From: Pseudomonas sp. CCI4.2
GTDB lineage: Bacteria > Pseudomonadota > Gammaproteobacteria > Pseudomonadales > Pseudomonadaceae
NCBI RefSeq assembly: GCF_034350045.1
Contig: NZ_CP133781.1
Span: 2,200,001 to 2,264,000 of the forward strand
Direction: 5' to 3'
Length of the DNA: 64,000 bases
Position 1 is the stretch's first letter; every line of letters starts with the position of its first letter. A program made the translations under genes and the position numbers. The notes beneath the pieces were generated by a model, which worked only from the letters and a program-made list of their open reading frames with translations, made no database searches and was not told the origin of the DNA. This document shows positions 8,835 through 21,060 of the stretch, piece by piece.

Positions 8835-8954
8835 CTGTAGCCAACTTGCTGGCGAGGGGCAAATCCTGTGGGAGCGAATTCATTCGCGAAAGCCGCGATG
8901 CGGTCTTCCAGACAAACAGCGTCGTCCGATTCCCGAATAAATTCGGTCCTACAG
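8835..8954. repeat. REP-type palindromic repeat cluster
   Basis: Contains a GTAGCCAACTTGCTGGCGAG unit, a TGTGGGAGCGAATTCATTCG unit and an inverted CCCGAATAAATTCGGTCCTA unit. The same two motif types recur near 13977, 40943, 44577 and 57514. This is a typical Pseudomonas REP/REPIN arrangement. Confidence 0.75.
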
Positions 8955-8976
8955 AAAATCACACGTACCGGTGGGA

Positions 8977-9945
8977 TTAGTGCGTACGCGCTACCGCGAA
9001 TTCACTCAGTTCTATCAATGCGTCGCGGTATTCGCTAGCAGGCAGTACGTCGAGACAGGCAATGGCGCGGACTACGTAGTCACGCGCCAACTGCGCGGTG
9101 TAATCCAGGGCGCCCGCATTTTCGACGGCTTCTCGGATGCTTTCGAGGTCTTCAAGGCCTCCTTTCTGGATAGCCTGGCGTACCAGGGCGGCCTGTTCCG
9201 GGGTGCCTTCGCGCATGGTGTAGATCAGCGGCAAGGTAGGTTTACCTTCGGCCAAGTCATCACCGACGTTTTTACCCAGGGTTTCAGCGTCGCCGCGATA
9301 ATCCAGTAGGTCATCGACCAACTGAAACGCTACACCCAGATGGTCGCCAAAGGTGCGCAGGGCTTCGCTTTGCTCAAGTGAGGCTTCGCACAGGGCCGCA
9401 GCGCTGTGGGTCGAGGCTTCGAACAGCATGGCTGTCTTGCCGCGAATCACTTCCATGTAGGTTTCTTCGGTGGTGCTGGCGTCACGAATCTTCGACAGCT
9501 GCAACACTTCGCCTTCGGCAATCACGCGGGTGGCTTTGGACAGGATTTTCATCACTGGCATCGAGCCTAATTCGACCATCATCTCGAAGGAGCGCGAATA
9601 TAGGAAGTCACCGACCAAAACGCTGGGAGCGTTGCCCCACAAGGCATTGGCGGTGGAACGGCCACGGCGCATGCCGGACATGTCAACGACGTCGTCGTGC
9701 AGCAAGGTCGCGGTGTGCAGGAACTCGATGGTCGCCGCCAGCAGGCGCAGATCGTCACCTTCGCGACCCAGCGCCTTGCCACACAGCAAGACCAATAAAG
9801 GACGCAGACGCTTACCGCCAGCCGAGGTAATGTAGTCGCCGATTTTGGACACCAGCGGCACACGCGAAGCCAGCTGCTTCTTGATGATGACGTCAACGGC
9901 ACTAAAGTCGTCCGCCACCGCGCGGTAGAAAGCTTGGGGTTGCAT
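8977..9945 (-). CDS. ispB: Polyprenyl (octaprenyl) diphosphate synthase
   Basis: 322 residues. Both aspartate-rich motifs of trans-prenyltransferases are present: DDVVD (after LLHD) and DDLLD (after FQLV), with the GGKRLRP substrate-binding stretch near residue 43. The enzyme elongates farnesyl diphosphate with isopentenyl diphosphate to make the ubiquinone side chain in the cytoplasm. It is divergent from rplU-rpmA, the usual arrangement in gamma-proteobacteria. Chain length cannot be read with certainty from sequence; in Pseudomonas the product is expected to be nona- or octaprenyl. Confidence 0.93.
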   Translation of the reverse strand: MQPQAFYRAVADDFSAVDVIIKKQLASRVPLVSKIGDYITSAGGKRLRPLLVLLCGKALGREGDDLRLLAATIEFLHTATLLHDDVVDMSGMRRGRSTANALWGNAPSVLVGDFLYSRSFEMMVELGSMPVMKILSKATRVIAEGEVLQLSKIRDASTTEETYMEVIRGKTAMLFEASTHSAAALCEASLEQSEALRTFGDHLGVAFQLVDDLLDYRGDAETLGKNVGDDLAEGKPTLPLIYTMREGTPEQAALVRQAIQKGGLEDLESIREAVENAGALDYTAQLARDYVVRAIACLDVLPASEYRDALIELSEFAVARTH

Positions 9946-10024
9946 CAGCGACAGGTGCTCCAGAAGGGTTGCGCGGCATGCTAGGTGCGGGGCCGGAACC
10001 TGTCAAGGCATGACGTTTAGGCAC

Positions 10025-10053
10025 TTGCATCGCGTTTGCGCCTTGCGTACAAT
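10025..10053 (+). promoter_or_regulatory. Sigma-70 promoter for rplU-rpmA
   Basis: TTGCAT and TACAAT separated by exactly 17 bp, ~130 bp before rplU. It is in the right place for the main ribosomal-protein promoter and leaves a long 5' leader. Confidence 0.65.
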
Positions 10054-10183
10054 CGCGCACCCTAACTTTCCTGGGCAGCACCTGCCTTACGCAATTGCAA
10101 CGGGCCCTCCAGCCCAACGCAGCCATGCCAGCCGATACTCTACTTATAAAGAGCTGGGTGAGCAGGATTAACGGAGAAATACC

Positions 10184-10495
10184 ATGTACGCAGTAATTGT
10201 TACCGGTGGCAAGCAGTACAAAGTCGCCCCGGGCGAATACCTGAAGATCGAAAAGCTCGAAATCGCTACCGGCGAATCCGTGACTTTTGATCGTGTTTTG
10301 TTGATCGGCGACGGCGAAGAAGTCAACATCGGCGCTCCTGTCGTTGTAGGCGCAACCGTTGTTGCTGAGGTGATCTCCCAAGGTCGCCACGATAAAATCC
10401 GCATCATCAAGTTCCGTCGTCGTAAGCACCACATGAAGCGTATGGGCCACCGCCAGTGGTACACCGAGATCAAAATCACCGGTATTCAGGCTTAA
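10184..10495 (+). CDS. rplU: 50S ribosomal protein L21
   Basis: 103 residues, full length. [20 protein letters not shown] and the C-terminal [20 protein letters not shown] are characteristic of L21, which binds 23S rRNA. GGAG lies eight bases before the start. rpmA follows after 34 bp, and the two form the usual operon. Confidence 0.98.
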   Translation: MYAVIVTGGKQYKVAPGEYLKIEKLEIATGESVTFDRVLLIGDGEEVNIGAPVVVGATVVAEVISQGRHDKIRIIKFRRRKHHMKRMGHRQWYTEIKITGIQA

Positions 10496-10529
10496 TTCAG
10501 CCTAATCCTCTATTTGGAGTATTGAACTC

Positions 10530-10814
10530 ATGGCACACAAAAAAGCTGGTGGTAGTACCCGTAACGGTCGTGACTCAGAGGCCAAACGCCTTGGCGTCAA
10601 GATGTATGGCGGCCAGGCAATCATTCCGGGCAACATCATCGTGCGTCAGCGCGGCACCCAATTCCACGCTGGCTACGGCGTTGGCATGGGTAAAGATCAC
10701 ACCCTGTTCGCGAAAGTGGAAGGCGTGATCAAGTTCCAGGTTAAAGGCGCCTTCGGTCGTCGTTACGTAAGCATCGTTCCGAAGACTGCAGCTGCAGTAG
10801 TCGTCGCTGCATAA
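10530..10814 (+). CDS. rpmA: 50S ribosomal protein L27
   Basis: 94 residues. [20 protein letters not shown] is the signature N-terminus, which reaches the peptidyl-transferase centre. The Ala/Val-rich tail (AAAVVVAA) makes it a little longer than the ~85 residues typical of the family. Its start has a TTGGAG site upstream. It is followed by a strong terminator that separates it from obgE. Confidence 0.98.
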   Translation: MAHKKAGGSTRNGRDSEAKRLGVKMYGGQAIIPGNIIVRQRGTQFHAGYGVGMGKDHTLFAKVEGVIKFQVKGAFGRRYVSIVPKTAAAVVVAA

Positions 10815-10830
10815 TTACGTAGTTGCTGGA

Positions 10831-10859
10831 AAAGCCCTGTCTCGCGACGGGGCTTTTTT
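10831..10859 (+). terminator. Rho-independent terminator after rpmA
   Basis: An 11-bp stem (AAAGCCCTGTC/GACGGGGCTTT, one T-G pair) with a TCGC loop and a six-T run. Confidence 0.9.
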
Positions 10860-10925
10860 GTTTGTAGGCGTAGGTGAGTCTCTTGCAAAACTGTTTGTGC
10901 GGGCTGTTGTGATGTGGACCTCTGA

Positions 10926-12251
<1,326 letters not shown>

Positions 12252-12268
12252 TCGGGTGCAGTAAACTG

Positions 12269-12296
12269 AACGCCGCTATTATTAGCGGCGTTTTTG
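12269..12296 (+). terminator. Rho-independent terminator after obgE
   Basis: A perfect 9-bp stem (AACGCCGCT/AGCGGCGTT), 6-nt loop, and a five-T run. Confidence 0.9.
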
Positions 12297-12336
12297 TATC
12301 TCGAATTAATCAAAATTCTCTGGCTAAGGTTGGAAG

Positions 12337-13458
12337 ATGATGCGCAGCAAAGTGACAGGTGCCCAGCGCTGGGTCGTGAAAATCGGCAGCGCGCTGCTGA
12401 CGGCTGACGGCAAAGGGCTGGATCGGACGGCAATGGCGGTCTGGGTCAAACAGATGGTGGCGCTGCAAGAAGCGGGCGTCGAACTGATTCTGGTGTCTTC
12501 CGGTGCTGTCGCCGCTGGCATGAGTCGTTTGGGTTGGACCGTTCGGCCCAGCGCCATGCACGAGCTGCAGGCTGCGGCCGCCATCGGCCAGATGGGGCTA
12601 GTACAGGCGTGGGAATCCAGCTTTGCTGAGCACGGCCGCCATACTGCGCAGATTTTGCTGACTCACGACGACCTGTCCGACCGCAAGCGCTACCTGAACG
12701 CTCGTAGCACCTTGCGCACGCTGGTCGACCTGGGCGTAGTCCCGGTGATCAACGAAAACGACACCGTGGTCACCGACGAGATTCGTTTCGGCGACAACGA
12801 CACGCTGGCGGCGCTGGTGGCCAATTTAGTCGAAGCTGATTTGTTGGTAATCCTCACGGACCGCGACGGTATGTTCGATGCGGACCCTCGCAATAACCCC
12901 AATGCCAAGCTGATTCACGAGGCGCGTGCCGACGATCCGGCGCTGGACGCTGTCGCTGGCGGCACTGGCGGCGCACTGGGTCGTGGCGGCATGCAGACTA
13001 AGTTGCGTGCCGCGCGGCTGGCTGCACGTTCGGGCGCGTATACCGTGATTGTCGGCGGGTTGATTGATCGTGTCTTGGCGCGTCTTAAAGAGGGCGAGCA
13101 ACTGGGCACATTGCTGTCTCCCGAGCGCGAAATGCTCGCGGCACGCAAGCAATGGCTTGCCGGGCATTTGCAAACCCGTGGCACCCTGGTGCTCGACGCG
13201 GGCGCGGTTGTGGCGCTGGCGGAGGGTCATCGAAGCTTGTTGCCAGTGGGTGTAAAGCTGGTCCAAGGCAGCTTTCGACGGGGCGAAATGGTGGTGTGTG
13301 TCGCTCCGGACGGTCGTGAAGTAGCTCGGGGCTTGAGTAACTACAGTGCGCTGGAAGCACAAAAAATAATTGGCCAGTCTTCTGATGCCATCGTTCGCGT
13401 GTTGGGCTACATGGCCGAGCCGGAGCTGGTGCATCGCGACAATTTGATTCTGGTCTGA
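12337..13458 (+). CDS. proB: Glutamate 5-kinase
   Basis: 373 residues. The amino-acid kinase domain shows [24 protein letters not shown] and the [15 protein letters not shown] segment. A C-terminal PUA domain ([16 protein letters not shown] onward) completes the long form typical of gamma-proteobacteria. It phosphorylates glutamate in the first step of proline synthesis and is normally feedback-inhibited by proline. The start could be 12337 or the adjacent ATG at 12340; AAGG is placed for either. creA follows 28 bp downstream. Confidence 0.97.
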   Translation: MMRSKVTGAQRWVVKIGSALLTADGKGLDRTAMAVWVKQMVALQEAGVELILVSSGAVAAGMSRLGWTVRPSAMHELQAAAAIGQMGLVQAWESSFAEHGRHTAQILLTHDDLSDRKRYLNARSTLRTLVDLGVVPVINENDTVVTDEIRFGDNDTLAALVANLVEADLLVILTDRDGMFDADPRNNPNAKLIHEARADDPALDAVAGGTGGALGRGGMQTKLRAARLAARSGAYTVIVGGLIDRVLARLKEGEQLGTLLSPEREMLAARKQWLAGHLQTRGTLVLDAGAVVALAEGHRSLLPVGVKLVQGSFRRGEMVVCVAPDGREVARGLSNYSALEAQKIIGQSSDAIVRVLGYMAEPELVHRDNLILV

Positions 13459-13486
13459 GTGGCGACGCCTCATTAAGGAAGATGCT

Positions 13487-13960
13487 ATGCGAATCGTATG
13501 TGGGTTGTTGGGTGTTTTGTTGGCTGTTCCGTTGCTGGCTTCGGCGGAAGAGATCGGTTCGGTGTCGACGGTGTTCAAGTTTGTCGGCCCGAACGACCGG
13601 ATTGTGATCGAGGCGTTTGATGATCCCAAGGTCGAAGGCGTGACCTGTTACCTGTCCCGAGCGAAAACGGGCGGAGTGAAAGGTGGTTTGGGTCTTGCTG
13701 AAGACCGTGCCGAGGCATCCCTTGCGTGTCGTCAGGTGGGGCCGATCAAGTTTACGGAGCCGTTGAAGGACGGCGACGAGGTGTTTAAGGAGCGCACGTC
13801 GCTGGTGTTCAAAACCATGCAAGTGGTTCGTTTCCTCGACAAAAAGCGCAACACCTTGGTGTACCTGGTCTATAGCGACCGAGTCATCGAAGGCAGCCCG
13901 CAAAACGCCGTGACCGCGATTCCGATCCTGCCATGGGTGTCTGCTCCGCCAGCGCAATAA
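13487..13960 (+). CDS. creA: CreA family exported protein
   Basis: 157 residues. A signal peptide ([20 protein letters not shown], cleaved before EEIGS) is followed by [20 protein letters not shown] and [13 protein letters not shown], the core of the CreA family. Two cysteines (VTCYLS, SLACRQ) may form a disulfide in the periplasm. The E. coli homologue has no established biochemical function. The AAGGAAG site just upstream supports the start. It probably shares a transcript with proB. Confidence 0.9.
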   Translation: MRIVCGLLGVLLAVPLLASAEEIGSVSTVFKFVGPNDRIVIEAFDDPKVEGVTCYLSRAKTGGVKGGLGLAEDRAEASLACRQVGPIKFTEPLKDGDEVFKERTSLVFKTMQVVRFLDKKRNTLVYLVYSDRVIEGSPQNAVTAIPILPWVSAPPAQ

Positions 13961-13976
13961 TCCCCTCAAGTAGATA

Positions 13977-14047
13977 CCGACTTGTTGGCGAGAGGGCCTG
14001 AGGTGGCTTGGATGAAGCGCCGCCTCGCCAACAAGTTGGCTCCTACA
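13977..14047. repeat. REP-type inverted repeat
   Basis: The arms CGACTTGTTGGCGAG and CTCGCCAACAAGTTGGCTCC face each other across about 36 bp. This is one complete doublet of the repeat family in this window. It lies between convergent creA and rpsT. Confidence 0.75.
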
Positions 14048-14064
14048 GGTTTCTTCTGGGCAAT

Positions 14065-14092
14065 AAAAAACCGACCCTAGGGTCGGTTTTTT
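14065..14092. terminator. Bidirectional terminator between creA and rpsT
   Basis: A perfect palindrome with A6 and T6 ends flanking the core CCGACCCTAGGGTCGG. It can terminate both creA and rpsT transcripts. Confidence 0.9.
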
Positions 14093-14105
14093 AAAAGCTT
14101 ATCGC

Positions 14106-14384
14106 TTAAGCAGCAACAGCAAGGTTCAGAGCCTTGACGTGACCGTTCAGGCGGCTCTTATGGCGAGCAGCTTTGTTCTTGTGGATGATGCCTTTATCGG
14201 CCATACGGTCGATGATTGGCACAGCCAGAACATAAGCAGCTTGCGCTTTTTCAGCGTCTTTTGCGTCAATGGCCTTAATTACATTCTTGATGTAAGTACG
14301 AACCATGGAACGCAGGCTGGCGTTGTGGCTGCGACGCTTCTCAGCCTGTTTTGCACGTTTTTTGGCGGAAGGTGTGTTGGCCAC
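14106..14384 (-). CDS. rpsT: 30S ribosomal protein S20
   Basis: 92 residues. [31 protein letters not shown] and the C-terminal [20 protein letters not shown] are characteristic of S20, a primary 16S rRNA binder. GGAGCTC lies upstream of the ATG. It is divergent from murJ, and a TTGACA-type promoter lies ~50 bp upstream. Confidence 0.98.
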   Translation of the reverse strand: MANTPSAKKRAKQAEKRRSHNASLRSMVRTYIKNVIKAIDAKDAEKAQAAYVLAVPIIDRMADKGIIHKNKAARHKSRLNGHVKALNLAVAA

Positions 14385-14434
14385 CGTCGAGCTCCTCGAA
14401 AGACTTGGGAATTAGCAAACAAAATAGGCCGCGA

Positions 14435-14463
14435 ATCATGCCGACGAGTTGATGTCTTGTCAA
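14435..14463 (-). promoter_or_regulatory. rpsT promoter
   Basis: On the minus strand a perfect TTGACA is followed after 17 bp by CATGAT, 50 bp before the rpsT start. Confidence 0.6.
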
Positions 14464-14633
14464 GGGCAGATGATGCGTTCCGCTGAGTGGTGCTAATGCA
14501 ACGCCGGGTTATTTATTTCCAGCGTGCGACCTGTAAACTCGCGGGGTTTGGCTCTGTGCTGCTGCGGCGCGGAGTATCGCATAAATGGACAGCCCAATGG
14601 CGGGTCCTTTAGCCAAGGCGCAAAACTCTTTCA

Positions 14634-16172
14634 ATGAACCTACTCAGATCACTAGCTGCCGTCAGCTCTATTACGATGGTTTCCCGCGTTTTGGGCTTCG
14701 TGAGGGACACCATCATTGCGCGCACTTTTGGCGCAGGGATGGCGACGGATGCGTTTTTTATTGCGTTTAAACTGCCCAATCTGCTGCGTCGAATATTTGC
14801 CGAGGGCGCGTTCTCCCAGGCGTTCGTGCCGATTCTGGCTGAATATAAAAATCAAAAGGGCGAGGAGGCTGCGCGCACGCTGATCGCTTATGTCAGTGGT
14901 TTGCTAACGCTGGTATTGGCGGTTGTGACGTTAGTGGGGATCATCGCGGCACCCTGGGTGATTTGGATAACGGCCCCCGGTTTCGCCGATACGCCGGAAA
15001 AATTTGCCCTGACCACTGATCTGCTCCGGGTGACCTTTCCTTATATATTGCTCATTTCCTTGTCTTCGCTGGCCGGAGCGATCCTCAATACCTGGAATCG
15101 CTTCTCGGTGCCGGCGTTCGTGCCGACCCTGCTTAACCTCAGCATGATTGTGTTTGCGGTGTTCCTGACGCCGTATTTTCATCCGCCGGTCATGGTCCTC
15201 GGCTGGTCTGTATTGGTGGGGGGGTTGTTGCAGTTGCTGTATCAACTGCCGCACCTGAAGAAAATAGGCATGCTGGTCTTGCCGCGCCTGAATCTGCGGG
15301 ACAGCGGCGTCTGGCGTGTCATGAAACAGATGCTACCGGCGATTCTCGGGGTCTCTGTCAGTCAGATTTCCTTGATCATCAACACCATCTTCGCTTCCTT
15401 CCTCGCAGCGGGTTCGGTCTCGTGGATGTATTACGCCGACCGCTTGATGGAGCTGCCTTCCGGGGTTCTCGGGGTAGCGCTGGGTACGATTCTGTTGCCT
15501 GTGCTGTCGAAAACCTATGCCAGCAAAGACCGCCATGAATATTCGCGGATTCTCGATTGGGGGCTGCGGCTGTGCTTCGTGTTGGTGTTGCCGTGCACCT
15601 TGGCGCTTGGCTTGCTGGCTGAGCCGCTGACAGTTTCGTTGTTTCAGTACGGTAAGTTTGATGCATTCGACGCGTCAATGACTCAGCGCGCATTGGTCGC
15701 GTATTCGGTGGGATTACTGGGAATCATCGTTATCAAGGTGTTGGCGCCAGGGTTTTATGCGCAACAAAATATCCGTACCCCGGTGAAAATCGCTGTCTTC
15801 ACCCTCATTGTTACTCAACTGCTCAACCTGGCCTTCATTGGCCCGCTGCACCATGCCGGTCTGGCGTTGGCGATCAGCGTCGGGGCGTGCATCAACGCCG
15901 GTCTGCTTTTTTACCAACTGCGTAAGCAGGATTTATTTCAGCCACAGCCCGGTTGGACGGCTTTTTTATCCAAGTTGATCGTCGCGGTGTTGGTCATGTC
16001 TGGTGTGTTGCTGGGGCTGATGCACTTGATGCCGGCGTGGGACCAAGGCGGCATGCTGGAGCGACTGCTTCGCTTGGGCGCACTGGTGGCGGCGGGTGTG
16101 GTGACGTATTTCGGTGTGCTGCTGCTGTTGGGCTTTCGTTTGAAGGACTTTGCTCGCAAGGCGATTATGTAA
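14634..16172 (+). CDS. murJ: Lipid II flippase MurJ (MviN)
   Basis: 512 residues, strongly hydrophobic with about 14 predicted transmembrane helices. [25 protein letters not shown] and [21 protein letters not shown] (quoted in part: [16 protein letters not shown]) are diagnostic of the MviN/MurJ branch of the MOP superfamily. It moves the peptidoglycan precursor lipid II across the inner membrane and is normally essential. No good Shine-Dalgarno is seen before the ATG, so initiation may be weak. ribF-ileS-lspA follow on the same strand. Confidence 0.96.
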   Translation: MNLLRSLAAVSSITMVSRVLGFVRDTIIARTFGAGMATDAFFIAFKLPNLLRRIFAEGAFSQAFVPILAEYKNQKGEEAARTLIAYVSGLLTLVLAVVTLVGIIAAPWVIWITAPGFADTPEKFALTTDLLRVTFPYILLISLSSLAGAILNTWNRFSVPAFVPTLLNLSMIVFAVFLTPYFHPPVMVLGWSVLVGGLLQLLYQLPHLKKIGMLVLPRLNLRDSGVWRVMKQMLPAILGVSVSQISLIINTIFASFLAAGSVSWMYYADRLMELPSGVLGVALGTILLPVLSKTYASKDRHEYSRILDWGLRLCFVLVLPCTLALGLLAEPLTVSLFQYGKFDAFDASMTQRALVAYSVGLLGIIVIKVLAPGFYAQQNIRTPVKIAVFTLIVTQLLNLAFIGPLHHAGLALAISVGACINAGLLFYQLRKQDLFQPQPGWTAFLSKLIVAVLVMSGVLLGLMHLMPAWDQGGMLERLLRLGALVAAGVVTYFGVLLLLGFRLKDFARKAIM

Positions 16173-16292
16173 GCAAGATTCGTCGATTTTTCGCGTCCCA
16201 AGGCCATTGCATATGTTTTGCCTGGGACTGTTGCCTGTCGTACCGGGCCTGGTGTGGTTATAATCGGCCACTTTATGAGCAAGAAGCGCGTT

Positions 16293-17219
16293 ATGCAGCT
16301 GGTTCGAGGCCTCCAAAATCTGCACCCCCAGCATCGGGGCTGTGTCGCCACTATTGGCAACTTTGACGGTGTTCACCGTGGTCACCAGGCTATCCTGGCG
16401 CGACTGCGTGAACGCGCCGTCGAGTTGGGCCTGCCCAGCTGTGTAGTGATTTTTGAACCGCAGCCGCGCGAGTTCTTCGCCCCCGAAACGGCGCCGGCAC
16501 GCTTGACTCGCCTGCGTGACAAACTCGAATTGTTGGCGAAGGAGGGCGTTGATCTGGTGCTGTGCCTGGCCTTTAATCAACGCTTGAGAAAACTCAGTGC
16601 TGCCGAGTTTGTTAACACCATTCTGGTTGACGGCCTTGGCGTGAAGCATCTGGAAGTGGGTGACGATTTCCGTTTCGGCTGCGACCGGCTGGGTGATTTC
16701 GACTTTCTACAACAAGCAGGCGCGACCCAGGGTTTCACTGTGGAAGCGGCGCAGACGGTAGAAATTGATGGCGTTCGGGTCAGCAGCACGAAAGTTCGAG
16801 ACGCCCTGGCCGCTGCAGATTTTGCATGGGCCGAGCGCTTGTTAGGCCGGCCGTTCCGAATTACCGGGCGCGTCTTGCATGGTCAGAAACTGGCCCGGCA
16901 GTTGGGAGCGCCCACCGCCAACGTACAACTCAAGCGTCGTCGCGTGCCGTTTACCGGGGTGTACCTAGTGAGCACGGAGATTGACGGCAAGACCTGGCCG
17001 GGGGTCGCCAATATTGGCGTGCGTCCAACCGTTGCCGGTGACGGCAATGCCCACTTGGAAATACATATTCTGGACTTTACCGGCGATCTCTATGACCGGC
17101 GTTTGACGGTGGCTTTCCACCAAAAGCTGCGTGATGAGCAGCGATTTGCCTCTCTGGAGGCGCTGAAGACGGCGATCAATGCGGATGTCGCCACCGCACG
17201 TGCCCATTGGCGCAAGTAA
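16293..17219 (+). CDS. ribF: Bifunctional riboflavin kinase / FAD synthetase
   Basis: 308 residues from the ATG at 16293 (MQLVRGLQNLHPQHRGC). Longer in-frame starts exist at 16275 and 16218 but RibF of related bacteria begins here. The N-terminal FMN adenylyltransferase domain shows TIGNFDGVHRGHQ. The C-terminal riboflavin kinase domain shows GAPTANVQL and ANIGVRPTV. It converts riboflavin to FMN and then FAD in the cytoplasm. The murJ-ribF-ileS-lspA order is conserved; ileS starts 35 bp after the ribF stop. Confidence 0.95.
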   Translation: MQLVRGLQNLHPQHRGCVATIGNFDGVHRGHQAILARLRERAVELGLPSCVVIFEPQPREFFAPETAPARLTRLRDKLELLAKEGVDLVLCLAFNQRLRKLSAAEFVNTILVDGLGVKHLEVGDDFRFGCDRLGDFDFLQQAGATQGFTVEAAQTVEIDGVRVSSTKVRDALAAADFAWAERLLGRPFRITGRVLHGQKLARQLGAPTANVQLKRRRVPFTGVYLVSTEIDGKTWPGVANIGVRPTVAGDGNAHLEIHILDFTGDLYDRRLTVAFHQKLRDEQRFASLEALKTAINADVATARAHWRK

Positions 17220-17254
17220 CATCTGTAGCGCTAATCGCTAATTAAGAGCCTTAA

Positions 17255-20086
17255 ATGACCGACTATAAAGCCACGCTAAACCTTCCGGACACCGCCTTCC
17301 CAATGAAGGCCGGCCTGCCACAGCGCGAGCCGCAAATTCTGCAGCGCTGGGACAGCATTGGCCTGTACCAGAAGCTGCGTGAGATTGGCAAAGATCGTCC
17401 AAAGTTCTTGCTGCACGACGGTCCTCCGTATGCCAACGGCAATATTCACATCGGTCACGCCGTTAACAAGATTCTCAAGGACATGATCATCCGTTCGAAA
17501 ACCCTTTCGGGTTTCGACGCACCTTATGTTCCTGGCTGGGACTGCCACGGTCTGCCGATCGAACACAAAATCGAAGTCACCCATGGCAAGAACCTGCCTG
17601 CGGACAAGACTCGTGAACTGAGCCGTGCCTACGCTGCCGAGCAGATTGAAGGCCAGAAAGCGGAATTCATCCGTTTGGGTGTCTTGGGCGACTGGAACAA
17701 CCCTTATCGCACCATGGACTTCGCCAATGAAGCCGGAGAAATCCGCGCCTTGGCTGAAATGGTCAAGGGCGGTTTCGTGTTCAAGGGCCTCAAGCCTGTG
17801 AACTGGTGCTTCGACTGCGGTTCGGCCCTGGCTGAAGCGGAAGTTGAATATCAGGACAAAAAGTCTTCCACTATCGACGTCGCGTTCCCCATCGCTGATG
17901 AAGCCAAGCTTGCCGCTGCGTTCGGTCTGCCAACGCTGGCCAAGCCGACCTCCATCGTGATCTGGACCACCACCCCGTGGACCATTCCGGCTAACCAGGC
18001 GCTGAACGTCCATCCAGAGTTCACCTACGCGTTGGTTGATGTGGGTGACAAATACCTGGTGCTGGCTGAAGAGCTGGTCGAGGCCTGCCTTGCCCGTTAC
18101 AACCTGCAAGGTTCGGTGGTCGCTACCACCACCGGCGCACAGCTGGAACTGATTAATTTCCGCCATCCGTTCTATGACCGCCTGTCGCCGGTGTACCTGG
18201 CTGACTACGTCGAATTGAGCGCTGGTACCGGTGTGGTTCACTGCTCGCCGGCGTATGGTGTCGACGACTTTGTAATCAGCAAAAGTTACGGGCTGACCAA
18301 CGACGACATCCTCAGCCCAGTGCAAAGCAACGGGGTGTATGTCGATTCGCTGGAGTTCTTCGGTGGCCAGTTCATCTTCAAGGCCAACCAGAACATCATC
18401 GACAAGTTGGCTGAAGTCGGCGCCCTGTTGGACACCGCAGTCATCACCCACAGCTACATGCACTGCTGGCGCCACAAAACCCCGCTGATCTACCGCGCCA
18501 CAGCGCAGTGGTTTGTGGGTATGGACAAACAGCCGACCACGGGCGACACCTTGCGCAAACGCGCAATCAAAGCCATCGAAGACACCGCCTTCGTTCCGGC
18601 CTGGGGTCAGGCGCGTTTGCACTCGATGATCGTCAACCGTCCAGACTGGTGCATTTCCCGTCAGCGCAACTGGGGCGTGCCGATCCCGTTCTTCCTGCAC
18701 AAGGAAAGCGGCGAGCTGCACCCACGCACGGTCGAGCTGATGGAAGAAGTCGCGCTGCGTGTTGAGAAAGAAGGCATCGAAGCCTGGTTCAAGATGGACG
18801 CGTCCGAGTTGCTGGGCGATGAAGCGCCGAAATACGACAAGATTTCCGACACGCTGGACGTTTGGTTCGACTCAGGTACCACGCACTGGCATGTTCTGCG
18901 TGGTTCCCATCCGATGGGCCACGAAAGCGGCCCTCGGGCTGACCTGTACCTGGAAGGCTCGGACCAACACCGGGGCTGGTTCCACTCCTCGTTGCTGACC
19001 GGTTGCATGCTCGACAACCACGCGCCGTACCGCGAACTGCTGACCCACGGGTTCGTGGTCGACGAGAACGGTCGTAAGATGTCGAAATCGCTCAACAACG
19101 TCGTCGCGCCGCAAAAGGTCAACGACTCTTTGGGCGCCGACATCATGCGTCTTTGGGTTTCGGCCACCGATTACTCGGGCGAAATGGCGGTTTCTGACCA
19201 GATTCTGCAGCGTAGCGCGGACGCCTACCGGCGGATTCGCAACACTGCACGCTTCCTGCTTTCGAACCTGACCGGTTTCAACCCGGCCACCGACATCTTG
19301 CCTGCCGAAGAAATGTTGGCGCTGGACCGTTGGGCGGTGGATCGCGCCTTGCTGCTGCAACGTGAGCTGCAAGAGCACTACGGCGAATACCGCTTTTGGA
19401 ACGTGTATTCCAAGGTGCACAATTTCTGCGTGCAGGAGTTGGGCGGTTTTTACCTTGATATCATCAAGGACCGTCAATACACCACGGCCGCCGACAGCAC
19501 CGCGCGTCGCTCATGCCAGACGGCGCTGTTCCACATTTCCGAAGCGCTGGTGCGTTGGATAGCTCCGATCCTTGCCTTCACCGCTGACGAGCTGTGGCAG
19601 TACCTGCCAGGCGAACGCAACGAATCGGTGATGCTCAATACCTGGTACGAAGGTCTCAGCGAATTGCCAGAAGGCTTTGAGCTTGATCGCGCCTACTGGG
19701 AGCGGGTCATGGCGGTGAAAGTTGCGGTCAACAAAGAGATGGAAAACCTGCGTGCAGCCAAAGCCATCGGCGGCAACCTGCAAGCAGAAGTAACCTTGTA
19801 CGCTGAAGATTCGCTGGTCGCTGACCTGTCGAAGCTGAGCAACGAATTGCGTTTCGTGCTGATCACCTCCACCGCTACCGTTGCGCCATTCATCGATGCG
19901 CCAGCCGACGCGGTTGTTACCGAAGTCGCTGGGCTGAAACTGAAAGTGGTCAAGTCGGGTCATCCGAAGTGCGCCCGTTGCTGGCACCACCGTGAAGACG
20001 TCGGGGTTGATCCTGAGCACCCGGAAATCTGTGGTCGTTGTGTCGATAACATCAGTGGCAAAGGCGAGGTGCGTCACTATGCCTAA
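17255..20086 (+). CDS. ileS: Isoleucyl-tRNA synthetase
   Basis: 943 residues, normal for the bacterial type-1 enzyme. The class I signatures are HIGH at residues 65-68 and KMSKS at 608-612. The CP1 editing domain includes [13 protein letters not shown]-terminal zinc finger has CARCWHH and CGRC. It charges tRNA-Ile and hydrolyses Val-tRNA-Ile. The end overlaps the lspA start by 8 bp, which indicates coupled translation. Confidence 0.98.
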   Translation: MTDYKATLNLPDTAFPMKAGLPQREPQILQRWDSIGLYQKLREIGKDRPKFLLHDGPPYANGNIHIGHAVNKILKDMIIRSKTLSGFDAPYVPGWDCHGLPIEHKIEVTHGKNLPADKTRELSRAYAAEQIEGQKAEFIRLGVLGDWNNPYRTMDFANEAGEIRALAEMVKGGFVFKGLKPVNWCFDCGSALAEAEVEYQDKKSSTIDVAFPIADEAKLAAAFGLPTLAKPTSIVIWTTTPWTIPANQALNVHPEFTYALVDVGDKYLVLAEELVEACLARYNLQGSVVATTTGAQLELINFRHPFYDRLSPVYLADYVELSAGTGVVHCSPAYGVDDFVISKSYGLTNDDILSPVQSNGVYVDSLEFFGGQFIFKANQNIIDKLAEVGALLDTAVITHSYMHCWRHKTPLIYRATAQWFVGMDKQPTTGDTLRKRAIKAIEDTAFVPAWGQARLHSMIVNRPDWCISRQRNWGVPIPFFLHKESGELHPRTVELMEEVALRVEKEGIEAWFKMDASELLGDEAPKYDKISDTLDVWFDSGTTHWHVLRGSHPMGHESGPRADLYLEGSDQHRGWFHSSLLTGCMLDNHAPYRELLTHGFVVDENGRKMSKSLNNVVAPQKVNDSLGADIMRLWVSATDYSGEMAVSDQILQRSADAYRRIRNTARFLLSNLTGFNPATDILPAEEMLALDRWAVDRALLLQRELQEHYGEYRFWNVYSKVHNFCVQELGGFYLDIIKDRQYTTAADSTARRSCQTALFHISEALVRWIAPILAFTADELWQYLPGERNESVMLNTWYEGLSELPEGFELDRAYWERVMAVKVAVNKEMENLRAAKAIGGNLQAEVTLYAEDSLVADLSKLSNELRFVLITSTATVAPFIDAPADAVVTEVAGLKLKVVKSGHPKCARCWHHREDVGVDPEHPEICGRCVDNISGKGEVRHYA

Positions 20087-20579
20087 CGCAGGCCGCTTGA
20101 GCTGGCTCTGGTTGAGCGTGTTGGTGTTGGTCATTGACCAGATCAGCAAGTTCTACTTTGAGCACGGGCTGACGCTTTATCAGCAAATCATCGTCATTCC
20201 GAACTATTTCAGTTGGACCCTGGCCTATAACACCGGGGCGGCATTCAGCTTCCTCGCCGACAGCTCCGGCTGGCAGCGTTGGTTGTTCGCCTTGATCGCG
20301 GTAGTGGTCAGCGCGGTGCTGGTGGTGTGGTTGAAACGTCTTGGCCGGGGTGAAACCTGGCTGGCCGTTGCATTGGCGCTGGTTTTGGGGGGCGCCTTGG
20401 GCAACCTTTATGACCGTATCGTGCTGGGTCATGTTATCGACTTTATTCTGGTGCACTGGCAGAACCGCTGGTATTTCCCAGCGTTCAACTTTGCCGATAG
20501 CGCGATTACGGTAGGCGCAATTATGTTGGCGCTGGACATGTTCAAAAGTAAAAAATCTGGAGAACCCGTTCATGACTGA
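20079..20579 (+). CDS. lspA: Lipoprotein signal peptidase (signal peptidase II)
   Basis: 166 residues from the ATG at 20079, which lies inside the ileS end. Four transmembrane helices are evident. The catalytic aspartates are in GNLYDRI and FNFADSAI, and the conserved NTGAAFSFL segment is present. It cleaves prolipoproteins such as BamD in this window after lipidation, in the inner membrane. It overlaps the fkpB start by 8 bp, so ileS-lspA-fkpB form a tightly coupled operon. Confidence 0.97.
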   Translation: MPNAGRLSWLWLSVLVLVIDQISKFYFEHGLTLYQQIIVIPNYFSWTLAYNTGAAFSFLADSSGWQRWLFALIAVVVSAVLVVWLKRLGRGETWLAVALALVLGGALGNLYDRIVLGHVIDFILVHWQNRWYFPAFNFADSAITVGAIMLALDMFKSKKSGEPVHD

Positions 20580-21039
20580 ACAGTCGTTGGCCCAAGGCTC
20601 GTCGAACGAGCAACGCATCGGCCAGAACACGGAAGTCACCTTGCATTTCGCTTTGCGCCTGGAAAATGGCGACACCGTCGACAGCACGTTTGAAAAAGCG
20701 CCGGCCACCTTCAAGGTCGGCGACGGCAGCCTGTTACCAGGTTTCGAACTGGCGATATTCGGCTTCAAAGCGGGTGACAAGCGCACTGTTGAAGTGTTGC
20801 CGGAAAACGCGTTCGGTCAGCCGAACCCGCAAAACGTCCAGGTCATTGCGCGCTCGCAGTTTGAGGGCATGGATTTGTCTGACGGCTTGTTGGTTATCTT
20901 CAACGACGCCGCCAACACTGAACTGCCGGGCATCGTCAAAGCGTTTGATGATGCTCAAGTGACCATCGACTTCAATCACCCGCTGGCCGGCAAGACACTA
21001 AGCTTCGAAGTGGAAATCTTCGAGGTCAAGGCGCTCTGA
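20572..21039 (+). CDS. fkpB: FKBP-type peptidyl-prolyl isomerase, SlpA/FkpB type
   Basis: 155 residues. The SlyD-like FKBP core with an inserted flap is visible: VTLHFALRLENGDTVDSTF, then GDGSLLPGFELAIFGFKAGD, and the C-terminal FNHPLAGKTLSFEVEIFEV. No His-rich metal tail of SlyD is present, which supports FkpB. It is a cytoplasmic proline isomerase/chaperone. Its place between lspA and ispH is the same in E. coli and Pseudomonas. Confidence 0.93.
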   Translation: MTEQSLAQGSSNEQRIGQNTEVTLHFALRLENGDTVDSTFEKAPATFKVGDGSLLPGFELAIFGFKAGDKRTVEVLPENAFGQPNPQNVQVIARSQFEGMDLSDGLLVIFNDAANTELPGIVKAFDDAQVTIDFNHPLAGKTLSFEVEIFEVKAL

Positions 21040-21060
21040 GTGTTCCGGGCCCTAATGATT

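Noticed and set aside
17276..18721. 481-codon open frame antisense to ileS
   Set aside because: It mirrors the codon pattern of ileS, has no family resemblance, and long antisense frames are common in GC-rich genes.
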